A DNA stretch of 64,000 bases from Strigamia acuminata (lineage: Eukaryota > Arthropoda > Chilopoda > Geophilomorpha > Linotaeniidae): contig OX442315.1 of the NCBI GenBank assembly GCA_949358305.1, positions 8,892,427 to 8,956,426 of the forward strand, written 5' to 3'. Position numbers and translations under genes: made by a program. A model generated the notes under the pieces. It was not told the origin of the DNA, searched no databases, and worked only from the letters and a program-made list of their open reading frames with translations. Position 1 is the stretch's first letter. Each line of letters begins with the position of its first letter. Positions 22,601 to 34,435 of the stretch are shown here, one piece after another.

Positions 22601-22826
22601 AATTTCAAGCATGTGAATTAAATTAAATTAAATTTAATTTAAAAATCAGTGACGCCATGAATGGCCGGTGATACAACAACACAGATTATAATCTGTGACA
22701 GCAAGGCCCCTCCAGTGATGTTGTGCGCAGATATATGCGCGCAAAATTGTTAAATTCTCTCCAGATGGCGCATCCTTATAGTATTCAAGTAGGCTTGGGT
22801 CTGTAGCGATGTTTAATGCACAGGTA
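19686..22826. other. Intergenic with one protein-like frame and a repeat fragment
   Basis: Contains an internal fragment (20268-20375) of the repeat family found whole at 59723-60139. ATGGC start-like motifs lie at 20920 (AAAATGGCTGCC) and 21060 (CAAATGGCGGAC). A frame open from 20548 to 20877 (+) has a protein-like middle containing FHANAFSAKIVKGLEAK, but no family match. Otherwise nothing is seen. Confidence 0.35.
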
Positions 22827-23040
22827 CTGTATTACCCCGCTTTAAGCCGCATGCTGGTATAGTGCAAGTTTTACCGGCATGCTGGTGTAAGTGAGTAAGA
22901 ATTTTTTAAATCAGAATTCAACCAAGTCAAGCGTAAAAAGGAATTTTAGATGTCCAAAATGTAGGAAATTGGCCTAAATTTCTATAAATTTTCCCAAATT
23001 TTAGTAATAATCTTCAGAATATCAAGAAAGTCCAACGTAA
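22827..23040 (+). repeat. Half copy of the TA-CCGTATTACC MITE family
   Basis: Starts after TA with CTGTATTACCCCGC and shares GCATGCTGGTATA-type motifs and the following 150 bp with 59723-59940. The right terminus is missing. Confidence 0.6.
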
Positions 23041-24607
23041 TGAAGCGGCTGTTTGTTGGACTTGAATGAAGATTTGTACAAAAGCCCAACGGCCTGATGG
23101 CATCCATCTAAAAAAGTTGTAACATTGTAATGGCTTCACTTCGGAGCGTAATGTTACATAGTAAAATAGTAAAGTTGCAACTTTCTTTGGAGTCTGTTGG
23201 ACGGACAAATACGTTTGCAAAAAGCTGTTCAGATGCACTTTAACTGTCTTACAAAAGCGACATCTATTGTTGCCACTGATAGTGAACATCCATGCTGAAA
23301 AATAGTTTTCTAAACTTTTGTTATAGCGCTGTTAAATCCAAACTTCTTTTTGTATAATCTTAAGTCTCTGGTTTCTTTGAAAGTGTGTTTGTTGGTTTGA
23401 AATAAAAAGACGTGTTGCCACTATGAGATTTGTACACTCACTGGGTTAAGGTTTATTGTCTTCAAAAAATATGTACACGAAAACGCTCCTATTGGAGCAA
23501 CACTAATCTGGTAATTGGCTTCAGCTGCATTCCTACAAGGAGAGCTGAAGCCAGGTTAAGTGACAACAAATCTAACCCTATCTAATTAAAAAGGTTAATG
23601 ACACTAAATATTGCAAATAAACAAATGAAGAAAACACACTAAATAAAAATGCAAAATATCAAATCAAGAAATATAAAAATTAGTAAATAAAAGACACTAA
23701 GATATCATAATAAGAATTAATAAAAGCAAATATCAAATAGAAAACATTATTAAATCAAGTTTTACAAAATAGCAATAATAATGGCACATTAAAGGGAATG
23801 TGCACCCAAATTAAAATGTTATAGAATCAAAATAGAAAAACATCAAATAAAATGACACATTAAAGGGAATGTGAACCTGAGGTAAAACGCCAGTTTTCAC
23901 AAGCGCAACTAAGGTCTATCTAAACATAGGTAAGCCTGCGAGATGGCAAAAATATTAATAATAATTAAAAAACTATTCGTATTAAGACATTATAAAATAA
24001 AAAATAAAAAGTTTTTGAGGAATAAAAGTTGACCTCCTTAATTAATTTTCAGGAAAAAAAAAATTAGTTATTTATTCACTTCTGGAATTTTTTTTGACCC
24101 ACCATGGCTATGGGAAGGTTAAAGAGATATCTGAAAGCTGACATAGATAAGTGGATCGCTTGTGCATTTTTCTTTGCGCTGTTGCATGCACGATTGAGTT
24201 AGAAAGTTTTTGCTCTGTTTAGATGGAAATGGGATTTTTGTTGTTGGTCCGATGTTTTTGAAAGTTAAGTTTGCATCCATCAAATATTAAAGATGACTTT
24301 ACAAGAATACTTGAAAGAATGATAAAGTTATGTTGACATATTTTGAGGTTGGCTGACAAATTACAAAGTGGATTTTTCTTTTTAGTTTTGGGAGATGAGT
24401 GATTGTGACAAAAAATCAATATGGATATGCAGAAACTTCTTTCCAGTTCTCATTTGATGGATATTCTAAAACTAAAGACAACAAGTGTTTATGGAAAATT
24501 GTATTTTTAGGTTTAAAAATTCCATGTATGGGGTTCGAGAATATATTGGATTTATATTGTATTGCAATGTATTGGGTTTCGACGCGAATGGATTTTGTAA
24601 TTTCTTA
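23041..24607. other. Intergenic; a short hairpin near 23515
   Basis: A-rich sequence. The only structure noted is an 11-bp perfect stem TGGCTTCAGCT/AGCTGAAGCCA with a 16-base loop near 23516-23553, too short to call an RNA gene. Two GGGAATGTG-type direct repeats occur near 23797 and 23867. Confidence 0.35.
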
Positions 24608-24612
24608 AAAAT

Positions 24613-24734
24613 TTTCTCTCAAAATTTTCTCAAAATTTTCTCAAATTTTTCTCAAAATTTTCTCAAATTTTTCTCAAAATTTTCTCAAAATTTTCTCAAA
24701 TTTTTCTCAAAATTTTCTCAAATTTTTCTCAATC
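24613..24734 (+). repeat. 11-bp minisatellite 1 (TCTCAAAATTT)n
   Basis: About 11 head-to-tail copies with two variants (CAAAATTT and CAAATTTT). The array gives spurious short open frames because 11 is not divisible by three. Its consensus is related to the arrays at 30533 and 57939. Confidence 0.9.
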
Positions 24735-25889
24735 AATCACTGATCCATAAGCTAAAATAAAAATTACTATTTGGCAATTCCTTATTGATTCTTCAAAACT
24801 TTCCCACTTAAAATTTGTCATTTTGCATAATAATCTTATCCCAAAACAAATTTCACGCCTATTGATCGAACAAAATTGCAATTACCGCACTTATCACAAC
24901 TGCAGCAAATGAAGAGATGAAATGAGGAGGCGTCGATGGAGTAATGAATCGATTTCTCACAGACACAACCTCACGCCTCTCTACTTGTTGATTAAATGTG
25001 TGGTGTGTGCAAGATGCAATCACCTGATTAATAAGAAATTTGCTGATTTTTATTCCTTCAAGTGCATTATAGATTCATTAATAAATCGCTGTGGTTTCTA
25101 CTTAATAACCACTGTCGACATAAATAACGTTTAATACATTTTACATGCGGTCTTGCTCCTTTCCTCTCTTATCTTAATATTTGTCGATAAAACGACAGTT
25201 TTGAAAACATTCTAATAAAAGTACATTAAGGAGTTTTCATTCACCAAACCTGGGATCAATTTTGTTCCCCAGATGGGCATTTTATGTCTTTTTTCTCTTC
25301 TTGAATGAATGGGTTCGGGCTTTTTGCATGCTGAGAATCCGCGGTATAAATCCGCGACATTCCTGCAATCTGGGAATTGTGTTGCGTAGAGTTTATTGCA
25401 GAGAAATTTAAATTGCCTTCGCTGCAGTTAATGGAATGATATTTCTAACATTTCCACTTTGCGACTTTCATTAAATAGGCCCCAAAAGCCGAAGAAAACA
25501 ATAGTTGGGCTGGGTTGCACTTAAAACAACAACAAATCTTTGCGTTGTGAAAACTAGCATTTTTGATAGGGCCAAGACCACAGGCGAGAAGAGCGAAGTA
25601 CCTACTTTCAAAGTTTCTGTTTTTACGCCAAAAATAACCGTCAAAAACTCCAATAACAAAAACAAGAATTATATTTGGTACGCACAATCCGAGCACGTGT
25701 TGTAATCACAAATGGCGACGACTTTAACAAAATATTGTTGTTTGATTGTGCAAAATCAATGGATTGCAGTATTTTTAAATTAATAATTAATAATAAATTA
25801 TAAAATAAAGTAGGTCAAGTATAAAGTAGGTTATCTGTTTTTGTTGTATTCAGTATCTACCTCTGTCTTGTGGACGACCGGTCACGGTA
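24735..25889. other. Intergenic, no recognised gene
   Basis: Overlapping short frames at 25445-25705 on both strands show no family. A start-like CACAAATGGCGACG occurs at 25707-25720 but is followed by only 24 codons. Nothing else is seen. Confidence 0.35.
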
Positions 25890-25894
25890 GCTGA

Positions 25895-26195
25895 GTAGAC
25901 TAACGTTTCAAACCTTTTTTTCTCAAAACTTTTCAGTAAGAGATAATTTTTTTTAGAACAGTTCTAGACTAATTAGATGGTGCTCTACAACTTTCTAATT
26001 CACTTTTTCTCTCTATCTGTCACGGTTCTCGAGTTACAATATGGATGACCTTGAAGATGACCTCTGAGGTCAAGTTGGATGTCATAATTGGATTTCCCCC
26101 GACATACTACCCTTACAATCATTTTGCTGAATCAACATCTAAAACGGTTTGGGAATTATTTACTGTGAACCAGACTTTCTGAACCACCCTGTATA
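25895..26195 (+). repeat. Repeat family D, copy 1
   Basis: Shares the order GGTGCTCTACAACTTT, then ATGACCTTGAAGATGACC, then GAGGTCAA, and a terminal CACCCTGTATA with copies at 29045, 29345, 34185 and 63258. All are on the same strand. No protein and no obvious inverted repeat. The terminal CACCCTGTATA resembles the ends of some TA-target DNA transposons. Confidence 0.55.
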
Positions 26196-26315
26196 AGGCC
26201 CAACATCCTGTTTGGAGCCCAGAGTTGTACAGGGACTAATGCTGTTCACACCTTGCTGTCCCCCACTCTTGTTCACCATGGTGACGATGCTTAGGGAATG
26301 TGCTGGTCAGAGGCG

Positions 26316-26400
26316 GCTTTAGGCTTAAGCAGGCTCGGCTTCTGCCGAGGGCCTCGCGGAAGCTAGGCCGCCGATGTGTGAGGCCCCCGAAGGCATCTTG
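26316..26400. repeat. GC-rich hAT-like terminus
   Basis: A GC-rich stretch starting AGAGGCGGCTTTAGGC with an internal GCTCGGCTTCTGCCGAG hairpin. It stands out from the AT-rich background and resembles non-autonomous hAT ends. No partner terminus is identified. Confidence 0.3.
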
Positions 26401-26904
26401 GAATCGATACAATGGGCCGAAAGAAATTCAATCCTTCAGTGCCAGTATATTGTAGTAATGATCTTTGCTTTCACTTTAAATTCTGTGTGTTAGGTTCTGT
26501 CATGGTCAATCGCACGTTTCATCGTCTTTGTGTCCATTGAGTCTGATTCGACCAATTTTGTTTCAGCTTTTTAGCTCCGAGTTCCATTTAAGTTGGTTTT
26601 ATGGAATGGCGTCAAACGACATTTTTATCGGATTTTTAGATTGGTTTTATGGTGCCATTTGTCAAATGGTTTTGTGCTTTGCTTCCATCTTGCTAAATAC
26701 ACACCAATTTCTTTCTCAAACTGAACACAATTCTAGCTGTAATTCTTAAGAACTTAAACGGCAATGCATGGAATTTACACCTCAAATTAAAACATTTAAG
26801 CAGATTTTTAAATTAATTGAATGGCTTCCAAGGTAGTTGACAATTGACCTTGTGATCACATTTTAAGGTAAAAAAATTTTTTTTTTTATTGGATTGTATA
26901 CTGT

Positions 26905-27016
26905 TGGGAGATTACGGAAACGCCAATGGTCTCACCGTGCAGCGCAGGAAAGCGACACGTTGATTGAACGGGCAGCTCGTGCGATCACGAAGGATCAGAG
27001 GATCTCATCCAACAAC
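26905..27016 (+). pseudogene. Possible Tc1-like transposase N-terminal fragment
   Basis: A short frame reads RKRQWSHRAAQE, then IERAARAITKDQRISSN, resembling the second helix-turn-helix stretch of Tc1 transposases (arginine-rich, ...DxRxSS...). It stops at the boundary of the Tc1-type MITE that begins at 27023. It may be host or element remnant; similarity judged by eye. Confidence 0.3.
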
Positions 27017-27022
27017 GAGTAC

Positions 27023-27560
27023 TACGGTGGTGGAAAAAAGTTTGAGACCACTACAGGTTTTTTAGTTGCAAGTCAAATTTTGATGCCAACTCTTGCAGTT
27101 TTTACACCAAATTCTGCATTTGTTTCACCACATTCTGAAGCAATGTACTACTCGTCTTCCATTTAGAGATGAAATTAATGTTCCAATGTTTGAATTTACC
27201 AGATAATGCACCTACCCATGCTAAGAACAACACCAAATAATCCAAAATATATAGTTAATTCAATGACAAATAGGTTCATTATAGTTATTAGAATGAATAG
27301 GAAGCATTCCAAACATTAGAAATGAAAATTGGTTATATTTTTGATGATTTGGAGCACATGTTCTCAAACTTTTTTCCAGCATAAATGACATTTTTTGAAC
27401 AATTTTTTTTATTTCTTAAATTTGATTTGAGTTATTATCTTATAATTTTAAACAATGCTTTATTGTCATAATATGAACCTGTAAATAAATTTTTAAGTCA
27501 AAATTTGACTTGCAACTAAGAAACCTGTAGTGGTCTCAAACATTTTTTCACCACTGTGTA
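27023..27560 (+). mobile_element. Tc1/mariner-type MITE, copy 1
   Basis: About 535 bp. Ends are inverted: GTGGTGGAAAAAAGTTTGAG at the left and CTCAAACATTTTTTCACCAC at the right, followed inwards by ACCACTACAGG and TTTTAGTTGCAAGTC arms. TA flanks are typical of Tc1/mariner. There is no transposase. Copies are at 36933 and 47494. Confidence 0.7.
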
Positions 27561-29044
27561 ATGTTGTATTTAGGAATAAATATAAAATCACTTGTAAAAT
27601 CACTTGTAAATCACTTGTAACATTCCAGCATTACGTATCGCATCGTGTAAAATTAATTTCCAACATATATCTGAAGCAGTTGTACTGCACAATGGGTGGC
27701 TTTTAGTTTTCTTTTCTTTGTCAGAGTCAATAGGTGTAGCTTTATGGTTTCTGTACAAAAGGTTAATGTGTGTTGCAAGATGTATAAACGTGTTGGCAGA
27801 TGGGGGGGCATGTTTATATTTGGGCAGGGCTTCAAAGATAATAGTTTGCATACGGGCAAAGAATGTGATGGGGCTTGAGGAGATAAAACAAAGAAAAAGA
27901 GCGATGAAAATTAATTTAAGACGCCATTAAACTCCTGATCTTCTTCATTATACATTTTTATTTAACTGGTAATTAGGAATCCAGTTGTCAAAAACGTAGT
28001 TTTTATCTTTAAACACACAGCAAGGGGAGAATGAAAGAAAATTAACTTGCAGTAAAGTGTCTGAATTTACTATTGAAACAGCAAGAAAATTAAAATGTAA
28101 TTGTTATACAGTCGCCATTGAAAAAGAAACAAGATGGATGCCAGTAAAAATTTTTTTTTTGGAGTTAAGCTTAGGATGAATAAGATCTCTAGTTTGTTTT
28201 TAATTTTTAATTCTATTTATAAACTAATAATCTATTTTTATAAATAGAATATACGGTTGTTTGCATTTGTTGGCAGAACTGATTGCTGCCATATTTGAGA
28301 CCGATTAAAAAAAAATTACGACCAGTCACAAAATGTCAAGACCGATCGCTACTTTCTGTGCCACAGAAGTTTCTGTGCCTGGAAACAAAGATCAGCTTTC
28401 CATTGGTAGAATGCTAAAAAAGTTAATTTTTTGTGTCACAGAACATATCTCGCAGACATTCCAAGACTGGAATGAAATTTGTGAGTACCAGTTTTTTCTG
28501 TAAGCAAAATTTCTGTGTGCAGACTGCTTTCCTACGTCGGAAACTGCTTATGAGTACTTGAAATGAGATGGGTGGTCAAATGGAGCTGGTGAAAATAGAA
28601 GGGATGTGTGATATTCATTTAATGTATGTTAATCTGCTTCTGTATTATCCTTAGCAAAAGTAGTGACATGTTGCTCACCAATAATCACGAATATGGAGCC
28701 ATGTAAAGCATGTCTCAAGCACATGGGGCCTGTGCAATAAAGTTGACCACATGACAGTTCAGCTGCTTTTCTAAAGCAATTTCCAAGATATATTTGATGT
28801 GGGATCACCATAATATCTTGGAATAGCAAAAACACTTTTTTCATGCTAAATTCTTCACCAAACTCAGGAAATAAATGGGCCATATGTCACTGAGCATCTG
28901 ACTGGCTCAAATTCAAGCAGAACCCATATATTCTATTTTGTGTAATATTTTAAATTAAACTTAAATAAATTTAAATATTGATGTTTATATTTCAACATTT
29001 CAAAATGGCACTTACGCTAAGTGGAAAGGAGGCATTTAATGAGA
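27561..29044. other. Intergenic, nothing recognised
   Basis: AT-rich. A minus-strand frame at 28629-28883 has no family resemblance. An AT-rich inverted pair TTCTATTTATAAA lies near 28211-28249. Confidence 0.4.
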
Positions 29045-29275
29045 TTTAAGATGACAAAAGTAAGTTGCATAGTAATAATTCAATGGTGCTCTAGAACTTT
29101 GTAATTGGATTTTTGCTGTATCCACAACCTTTTAAAAAGTACAAAAATGATGATTTTAAAGATGACCTTCAGAGTCAAATTTAAGGTCACAGCTAGATAG
29201 CCTCCAATCGACTTCCTATTCGACCGCATTATTAGAATTGATAAATCTTCAGTCATTTTAAAAATTGGCACCAGG
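29045..29275 (+). repeat. Repeat family D, copy 2
   Basis: Carries the CAATGGTGCTCTAGAACTTT, GATGACCTTCAGAGTCAA and ACTTCCTATTCGACC landmarks of the family. It ends near the TACCGGGTTTATTTAGACGCC fragment at 29284. Confidence 0.5.
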
Positions 29276-29283
29276 TTCAGTTA

Positions 29284-29335
29284 GGTACCGGGTTTATTTA
29301 GACGCCGAGACCCATTTTAGTGCCGGGGCAAGATA
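29284..29335. repeat. Solitary end of the TACCG...ACGCC MITE family
   Basis: TACCGGGTTTATTTAGACGCC followed by GCCGGGG-type repeats matches the ends of the elements at 35101 and 49584. No opposite end is visible nearby. Confidence 0.45.
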
Positions 29336-29344
29336 ATTCTCACA

Positions 29345-29605
29345 CTTAAGGTGACTAAGATATGTTGGATAGTACTAATTTGATAGTGCTAAACAACTTT
29401 GTAATTAGAAATTTTGCTCTATCTCAACCAGTTAACGAGTTAGCGAAGGAAAAGTGCATTGTTGCATGTCTGGCATAAAATTTGATTACACTTTTGGATT
29501 CGTTATCCCTACTTTGCTGTAGACAAGTCTGCTTGGTTTTTTGAAAAAGCGTATACTTATTCTGGAAATTGACTGTAACATCTTAAACGAAACACCCCGT
29601 ATATT
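29345..29605 (+). repeat. Repeat family D, copy 3
   Basis: Same opening (GTTGGATAGTACTAATTTGA, GGTAGTGCT-type motif) and closing CACCCCGTATA as the other copies. The middle is diverged and lacks the repeated GACCTT motifs. Confidence 0.45.
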
Positions 29606-30045
29606 TCAATTTCATATCAGGGTCAGCTTTTATTGAAATCGAACCATATCGCCAATGTCCAACCGCCCAGCTTTTTACTGCCCAACCATAACCGCCAAAT
29701 AAACACAGCAAGTCGGAAATCCGCCAAACCGTTACCGCCATTTTTTTTACAGCAAAGCCAAAACCACAAATGCAAGGGGGTGTCATGTGATTCTATTCAA
29801 TGTGTTTTCCAAAGAAGATTATACAGTATCAACTGAAGCCTATTGCTATAATTTAATGACCTCCGGCTTTGTTTATTCAGTTGCAAAAACAATAAGTACT
29901 TAAATTCCATTTAATGAACATTGGTTTTAGTTAAGGAATATAATTGCACCTTAAATCCTATTTAGAAGTTGGTATTGGATTGTTTTGCATTCCTAATTAA
30001 CTTACTTAAATTATATTTTTGGATTTTTCTCAGATATATACCAAA

Positions 30046-30292
30046 ATGAGAGCAATATCCACTCTGTATCTGCTTTTCTGTCTTATTCTGCTTTCTATGT
30101 CAAGGTAAGTGGAGAATTTCACACTGAATTTATGAAATCAAATTTTTTTTTCCCTTAAGTGTATTTTCTGAGACCGGTAAATGTGTCAAATCACATGGAA
30201 TTTGCGTAAATCAAGCTGATTGCTGTGAGAACTTGAATTGTGAGGTCGTTCCAGACCAAGCTACAAAACACTGTTTTATTAACAGTCAGTAG
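30046..30292 (+). CDS. ICK-b: secreted cystine-knot peptide
   Basis: Exon 1 30046-30104, GT-AG intron 30105-30159 (55 bp, phase 2), exon 2 30160-30292 with TAG. Encodes 63 residues. Residues 1-23 form a signal peptide (MRAIST, then a Leu-rich core, likely cut after VFS). The mature part has six cysteines at 28, 35, 41, 42, 47 and 58, giving C-x6-C-x5-CC-x4-C-x10-C, the inhibitor cystine-knot framework. There is no propeptide, so the mature peptide would be about 40 residues. The gene structure equals ICK-a, -c and -d, but the sequence is well diverged. An acceptor-like TTTTTCTCAG lies 12 bp before the ATG, so a 5' UTR intron is possible. AATAAA occurs at 30444-30449 and 30454-30459. The target is unknown; ICK peptides include toxins, defence peptides and neuromodulators. 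Confidence 0.75.
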
Positions 30293-30532
30293 AAATCGTA
30301 GATTTTCCTCACTTCCAAATTATGCAAAAACTTCACTGAAACAATAGCACAAGCAAAAAGGATTTAAAATATACATTTTATTAAACATTTTTATTGTTTC
30401 CACTTTTGTTTGTGATAAACTTAACAGTATATTGAACATGATAAATAAATTGGAATAAAGAAAATTAACTTTAAAATATAACATTTGCAGATGGTTTGTA
30501 ATTGTTAGTAGGTATCTCCTAATTGAAGAAAA

Positions 30533-30797
30533 TTTTGGGAAATTTTTGGGAAAATTTTGGGAAAATCTTGAAAAAATTTTGGGAAAATTTTGGGAAAATC
30601 TTGGGAAAATCTTGGGAAAATCTTGGGAAAATCTTGGGAAGATCTTGGGAAAATCTTGGGAAAATCTTGGAAAAATCTTGGGAAAATCTTGGAAAAATCT
30701 TGGGAAAATCTTGGGAAAATCTTGGGAAAATCTTGGGAAAATCTTGGGAAAATCTTGGGAAAATCTTGGGAAAATCTTGGGAAAATTTTGGGAAATC
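30533..30797 (+). repeat. 11-bp minisatellite 2 (CTTGGGAAAAT)n
   Basis: About 24 head-to-tail copies, the middle ones nearly identical. It produces periodic frames on both strands that are not genes. The reverse-complement unit (CCCAAGATTTT) is related to the units of the other two arrays. Confidence 0.92.
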
Positions 30798-30950
30798 GGT
30801 TCGTTATAACGAAAATTTGCTACACCAAAATTGTTTAACATAGTGTTCTATGGGCAATCAACCAGCCAAGCCATTTTTAAGTATTCCTTATAACAAGAAA
30901 TTCATTGTACCACGGTTTGTTATGACGAGGTTTGACTAAGCTATATTTAA
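30798..30950. repeat. pogo-like repeat with TTCGTTATAACGAA motifs
   Basis: Contains GTTCGTTATAACGAAAAT, AACATAGTGTTCTATGGGC and CGGTTTGTTATGACGAGG. The same order appears at 53890-54030. CGTTATAACGAA-rich ends are known from pogo/Tigger-type elements. It abuts the minisatellite. Confidence 0.45.
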
Positions 30951-31906
30951 TTTTACTCATTTGCTCCGGGGTTCCTGTGCTGTGGTGTCTGTGACTGCGG
31001 CAGATATAGCACTTCAACTAACTTGTAAGCAGGAACAGGTTAGCAGGTCAGATCTGCTGGAAGACAATAATATATTATTTGGAGAAGGGATGTATGGGAT
31101 GGTTTCATGATTGTTACAAATCTCAAATATTGTCAAAAAGAAGATTTTTGTGATCACCTCCCCTTTGGCATATCAACACTCAGTTCCCTCTTGAGTGCAC
31201 AAAATCTGATGTAGTACACAGGAAATGAAGCAATCAGCTATTGAAGAGGCGCCAGATGTTCATTGATAAAGGTAATTTGAGATACTGGGTCACAAACCAA
31301 TGAAGACAGTTGAAGCAACATCAAACAATAAGTTTAGTTTATAAACAGAATTTATTATTTGCACAAATACAATGTCAGAGTATGTATGTGGTCCTGATAA
31401 CCAAATTTTGGATTTCTGCAGTCTTGCTATTTAGTTGTAAATCAATAAACACCAACAGCCCACCAAGCCCAATCTTTGAAATAAGCAATGCAGAGAAGCT
31501 AAGGGGTAGCTAATGTGAAAACCGAGTGGTTTTACGCTAAGTGCCATTTTATGTTTTTTTCCAATTTTGTATTTTTTCATTTATATTGCATTTGTTTATC
31601 TTTAATTTTAACTTTAGTTTTAAGTTATATCAATTTTAAAATCCATTTTTTATCAAACTTTTATAGTGATTGTACCCCCAACTCACAGAGAAGGTCTCCT
31701 TTATTTTTACTCCAATTTACACTTTTCAACCAAGACCTAGAGATATTTCATGAGTGTGATTTCACAGCTAACGAGAATTAATGGAATTCATTGCTTTGTC
31801 AATAATATTGACCTTGTGCTGATGATTAATTAGCATCCAATTACTGATACATTTATTTGACGTCTTCACAGCACTTACAATTTGTTTTTGTAATCCCCGC
31901 TGTAGT
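30951..31906. other. Intergenic, nothing recognised
   Basis: AT-rich sequence with frames at 31310-31781 that have no recognisable protein. Nothing firm. Confidence 0.4.
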
Positions 31907-32060
31907 CTGCTAGCAATGAATTGAATGAGCTTCACCATCAACAACAACCTGATGTATTTACCGAGATGATGGAAGCGAACTATCCAGGGGTTGTCGGAGG
32001 ATTAGAGATGGTTGAGATACTCGCGAAAAGGCAGAGAAAGGATGGATGGAATGTTTACTA
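31907..32060 (+). other. Possible exon of unrecognised gene
   Basis: After an acceptor-like CCCGCTGTAG a frame reads SASNELNELHHQQQPDVF, then EMMEANYPGVVGGLEM, then EILAKRQRKDG. The composition is less AT-rich and protein-like. The frame stays open to 32181 but loses this character after about 32060. No start codon, family or partner exon is identified. Confidence 0.25.
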
Positions 32061-32256
32061 TTCACTTTATTTAAGACTGGAAATGTTTTATTGTGCTTCG
32101 TTCCTGTGCCGTCTAATGGCAAAGAAGATAAACAAGACAAAAAACTGCATTACGCTACAGTTCGTGCTCGGTATATCTTGATGCCAAATTTATACAGCGC
32201 ATCCCATTCTGCTCAGATGATTTCCTAATTCCAGTCTAAACCTAGTATTAGGCCTA

Positions 32257-32345
32257 CCGTATTACCCCGCTTTAAGCGGCATGCCGGTAAGAATGCCGGT
32301 AAAAATTAATTTTGCCGGCAGGCTGGTCAAACCCATGTTTCAGCG
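32257..32345 (+). repeat. Fragment of the TA-CCGTATTACC MITE family
   Basis: After TA the sequence CCGTATTACCCCGCTTTAAG and several GCATGCCGGTAA motifs match the left end of the element at 59723. The right end is not found. Confidence 0.6.
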
Positions 32346-32637
32346 AAAATTAGTTTATTTGGGTTTAGCTAAAATAGTGGGACCAAAAAATTAATTTAGT
32401 GATAAAGTCAGTTAGTGGAAGATTTAGTTTTTTTTAGTGGGAATCCAAGGAAATTTATGGGGTTTTAATTTATGCCCATACGCCATTGCGTGACGTCGCG
32501 TGTGCGAATATTTGTAAAATTCAATTACGCGACTTCGCGTGTTCAAGTATGAAAACATTTTAAACAACATTTATTTTCTGCAAAAATAGCAGCTTTAGCA
32601 ATAAGTTTGACAATTGCCACGTTAAATATATCTGCAG

Positions 32638-33022
32638 ATTGTGGTGCGCAGTTTAAAGTTGGCATCAAGATACCGGGCGCAGTAATCAAAGCATGGGAGC
32701 TACTCTGTAAAATGAACACAGATTAGCGAAGAGTCTCGATTCTTCCGATAACACGGATCACACTTAGCAATATTTGAGCATAAATTTGAGCACGATGTGG
32801 TGTAGTTGGAAGCAAGATCAAGAGTGTTCACAGTGCGCCAAAACGGTTTGGCCCACCCTGGATTCTTCTCAGGAAAGCTGCGCAGAACAGCAAAAATGAG
32901 CTGATTGCGTTCAACTGTTTAACGGCTGCATGTAATCCTCGGTGCAGGCGCAAGCGAAAAGATGGAAAACTCCTCCTGCAGTCTACACCAAGTTGCGACA
33001 TCAAAAGATGCGCCATATAGCA
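32638..33022 (+). other. Possible pair of exons of unrecognised gene
   Basis: A good acceptor (ATATATCTGCAG, ending near 32638) opens a frame with CGAQFKVGIKIPGAVIKAWE to about 32705, where a GTAAAA donor could follow. A second frame, 32789-33022, reads GSKIKSVHSAPKRFGPPW, then NSKNELIAFNCLTAACN and ends in a stop. Both are GC-richer than the surroundings. A join after the acceptor-like GTGTAG near 32798 would keep frame. No family is recognised. Confidence 0.25.
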
Positions 33023-34184
33023 CAAACGGTAAAAACATCGAGATCAAATTAGTGACACCCCCAAATTAATTGAAAAATCATCCAAATCTATTTAATTGCA
33101 CACCAATTATTCACACACTATTTTTATTTATTTGACCCCCCATCTGGCACTGTGCTAAGGGATATATTCTTGCTCAAAATAAACCAAAATGAGAAATAAA
33201 ATGTAATTTTACAGAGATAATATTTTATTCCCTCACCAGATTATTGGAAACATGGTGGACGCTCAAAGATATACTTTTGAGGTCACTACACACTGTAATT
33301 GGAAACTGCTACAAGTAATTTAGAATGAAGATACCACAGTAATGTGTGTCAAATGGGGTGATAATCCCAGCTGAACTACGTTGTAAGGGATTAAGTAGAT
33401 TATCTTTTTGTCAGGAACTAATACTTCCATTGTTAATCCTAATCTTGTTGTGCAAGAGGGATTTTAGAGGTGGGATTCATGGAACCATAAAATTTATTAG
33501 TAAACTGCTAGGCTTGCAGAATTTAGAAACTTGTATTTGAATTTTCTTTGCCTAATGGTGCTTGAACATCTTTATTGATTGTCTCTGAGACATGTGTGAA
33601 GCTTCTAGAGGCTCATGCAAAGCTCATGCTTCAAGTTACTGTAAAGGCTGTAGCCTAATGGTATATGATATTGCAACACATGTTATAGAGGTTCAGTACT
33701 TGAGTACTTGTTCCATTACAGGATCTGGGATGTGAAAAGATTATGTGTCACTATCGACCCTGCAATACTGTTCAGATTTCTTGCTTGTTATATGATGATT
33801 TGCCGATAGCCCTCTTCAGCTTCGGATAACATTGCTGCAATATCGTTGTTTTGGTAATGGTGGAGAACCGGGTGGTCTTGATCATTTAAGTGTGCGGCTC
33901 AAATCCTCTTTAAAGTTTTTGAGTGTTGTGCTCTTGGATCTGCACATAAAGATCTTGTAGCACCCACTTGTGCTTTTATTTTTAGATTTAAAAAAGCCGA
34001 CAGGGTTCTAGCCGGTGGGCCCGGCACGTCAGCCAGCTAAGTGATATGAACAAAAGATAAAAAGTGACTTTATTAATTATCATCATTTCTCATCAAACAA
34101 ACATCTTAGTAATCTTTTTCACCATGTTTACATGTACTCATGCTTCTAGATAGAGCGGTCTATGTTTAATTTCCTTTTTTTATC
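33023..34184. other. Intergenic, nothing recognised
   Basis: Includes a short frame at 33346-33540 without family resemblance. No repeat boundary or RNA gene is seen. Confidence 0.4.
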
Positions 34185-34435
34185 GATAAGTTGGATAGTA
34201 CTAATTCGATGGTGTTCTACAACTTTGTAATTAGAAATTTTGCTGTATCTTAAACGGTTTAAAAGTTAAGAAGTGAATGACCTTGACGATGATCTTCCGG
34301 GTCAAATTTAAGGTCACCACTGGATAGCTCACCATCGACTTCCTATATGCCTACATCAATAGAATTGATATATCTTCGGTCATTTTCAAGAAAAAAAGGT
34401 GTTTCCAGACTTTTGACTCACCCCGTATAGATTCG
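34185..34435 (+). repeat. Repeat family D, copy 4
   Basis: Opens AGTTGGATAGTACTAATTCG and closes CACCCCGTATA, with ATGACCTTGACGATGATC in the middle. Best preserved beside the copy at 63258. Confidence 0.55.

Noticed and set aside
30320-30843. Long frames on both strands with repeating NFPKIFPRFSQD- or ENLGKILGKSW-type peptides
   Set aside because: They are the necessary result of an 11-bp tandem repeat read in any frame, without start context or flanking gene structure.
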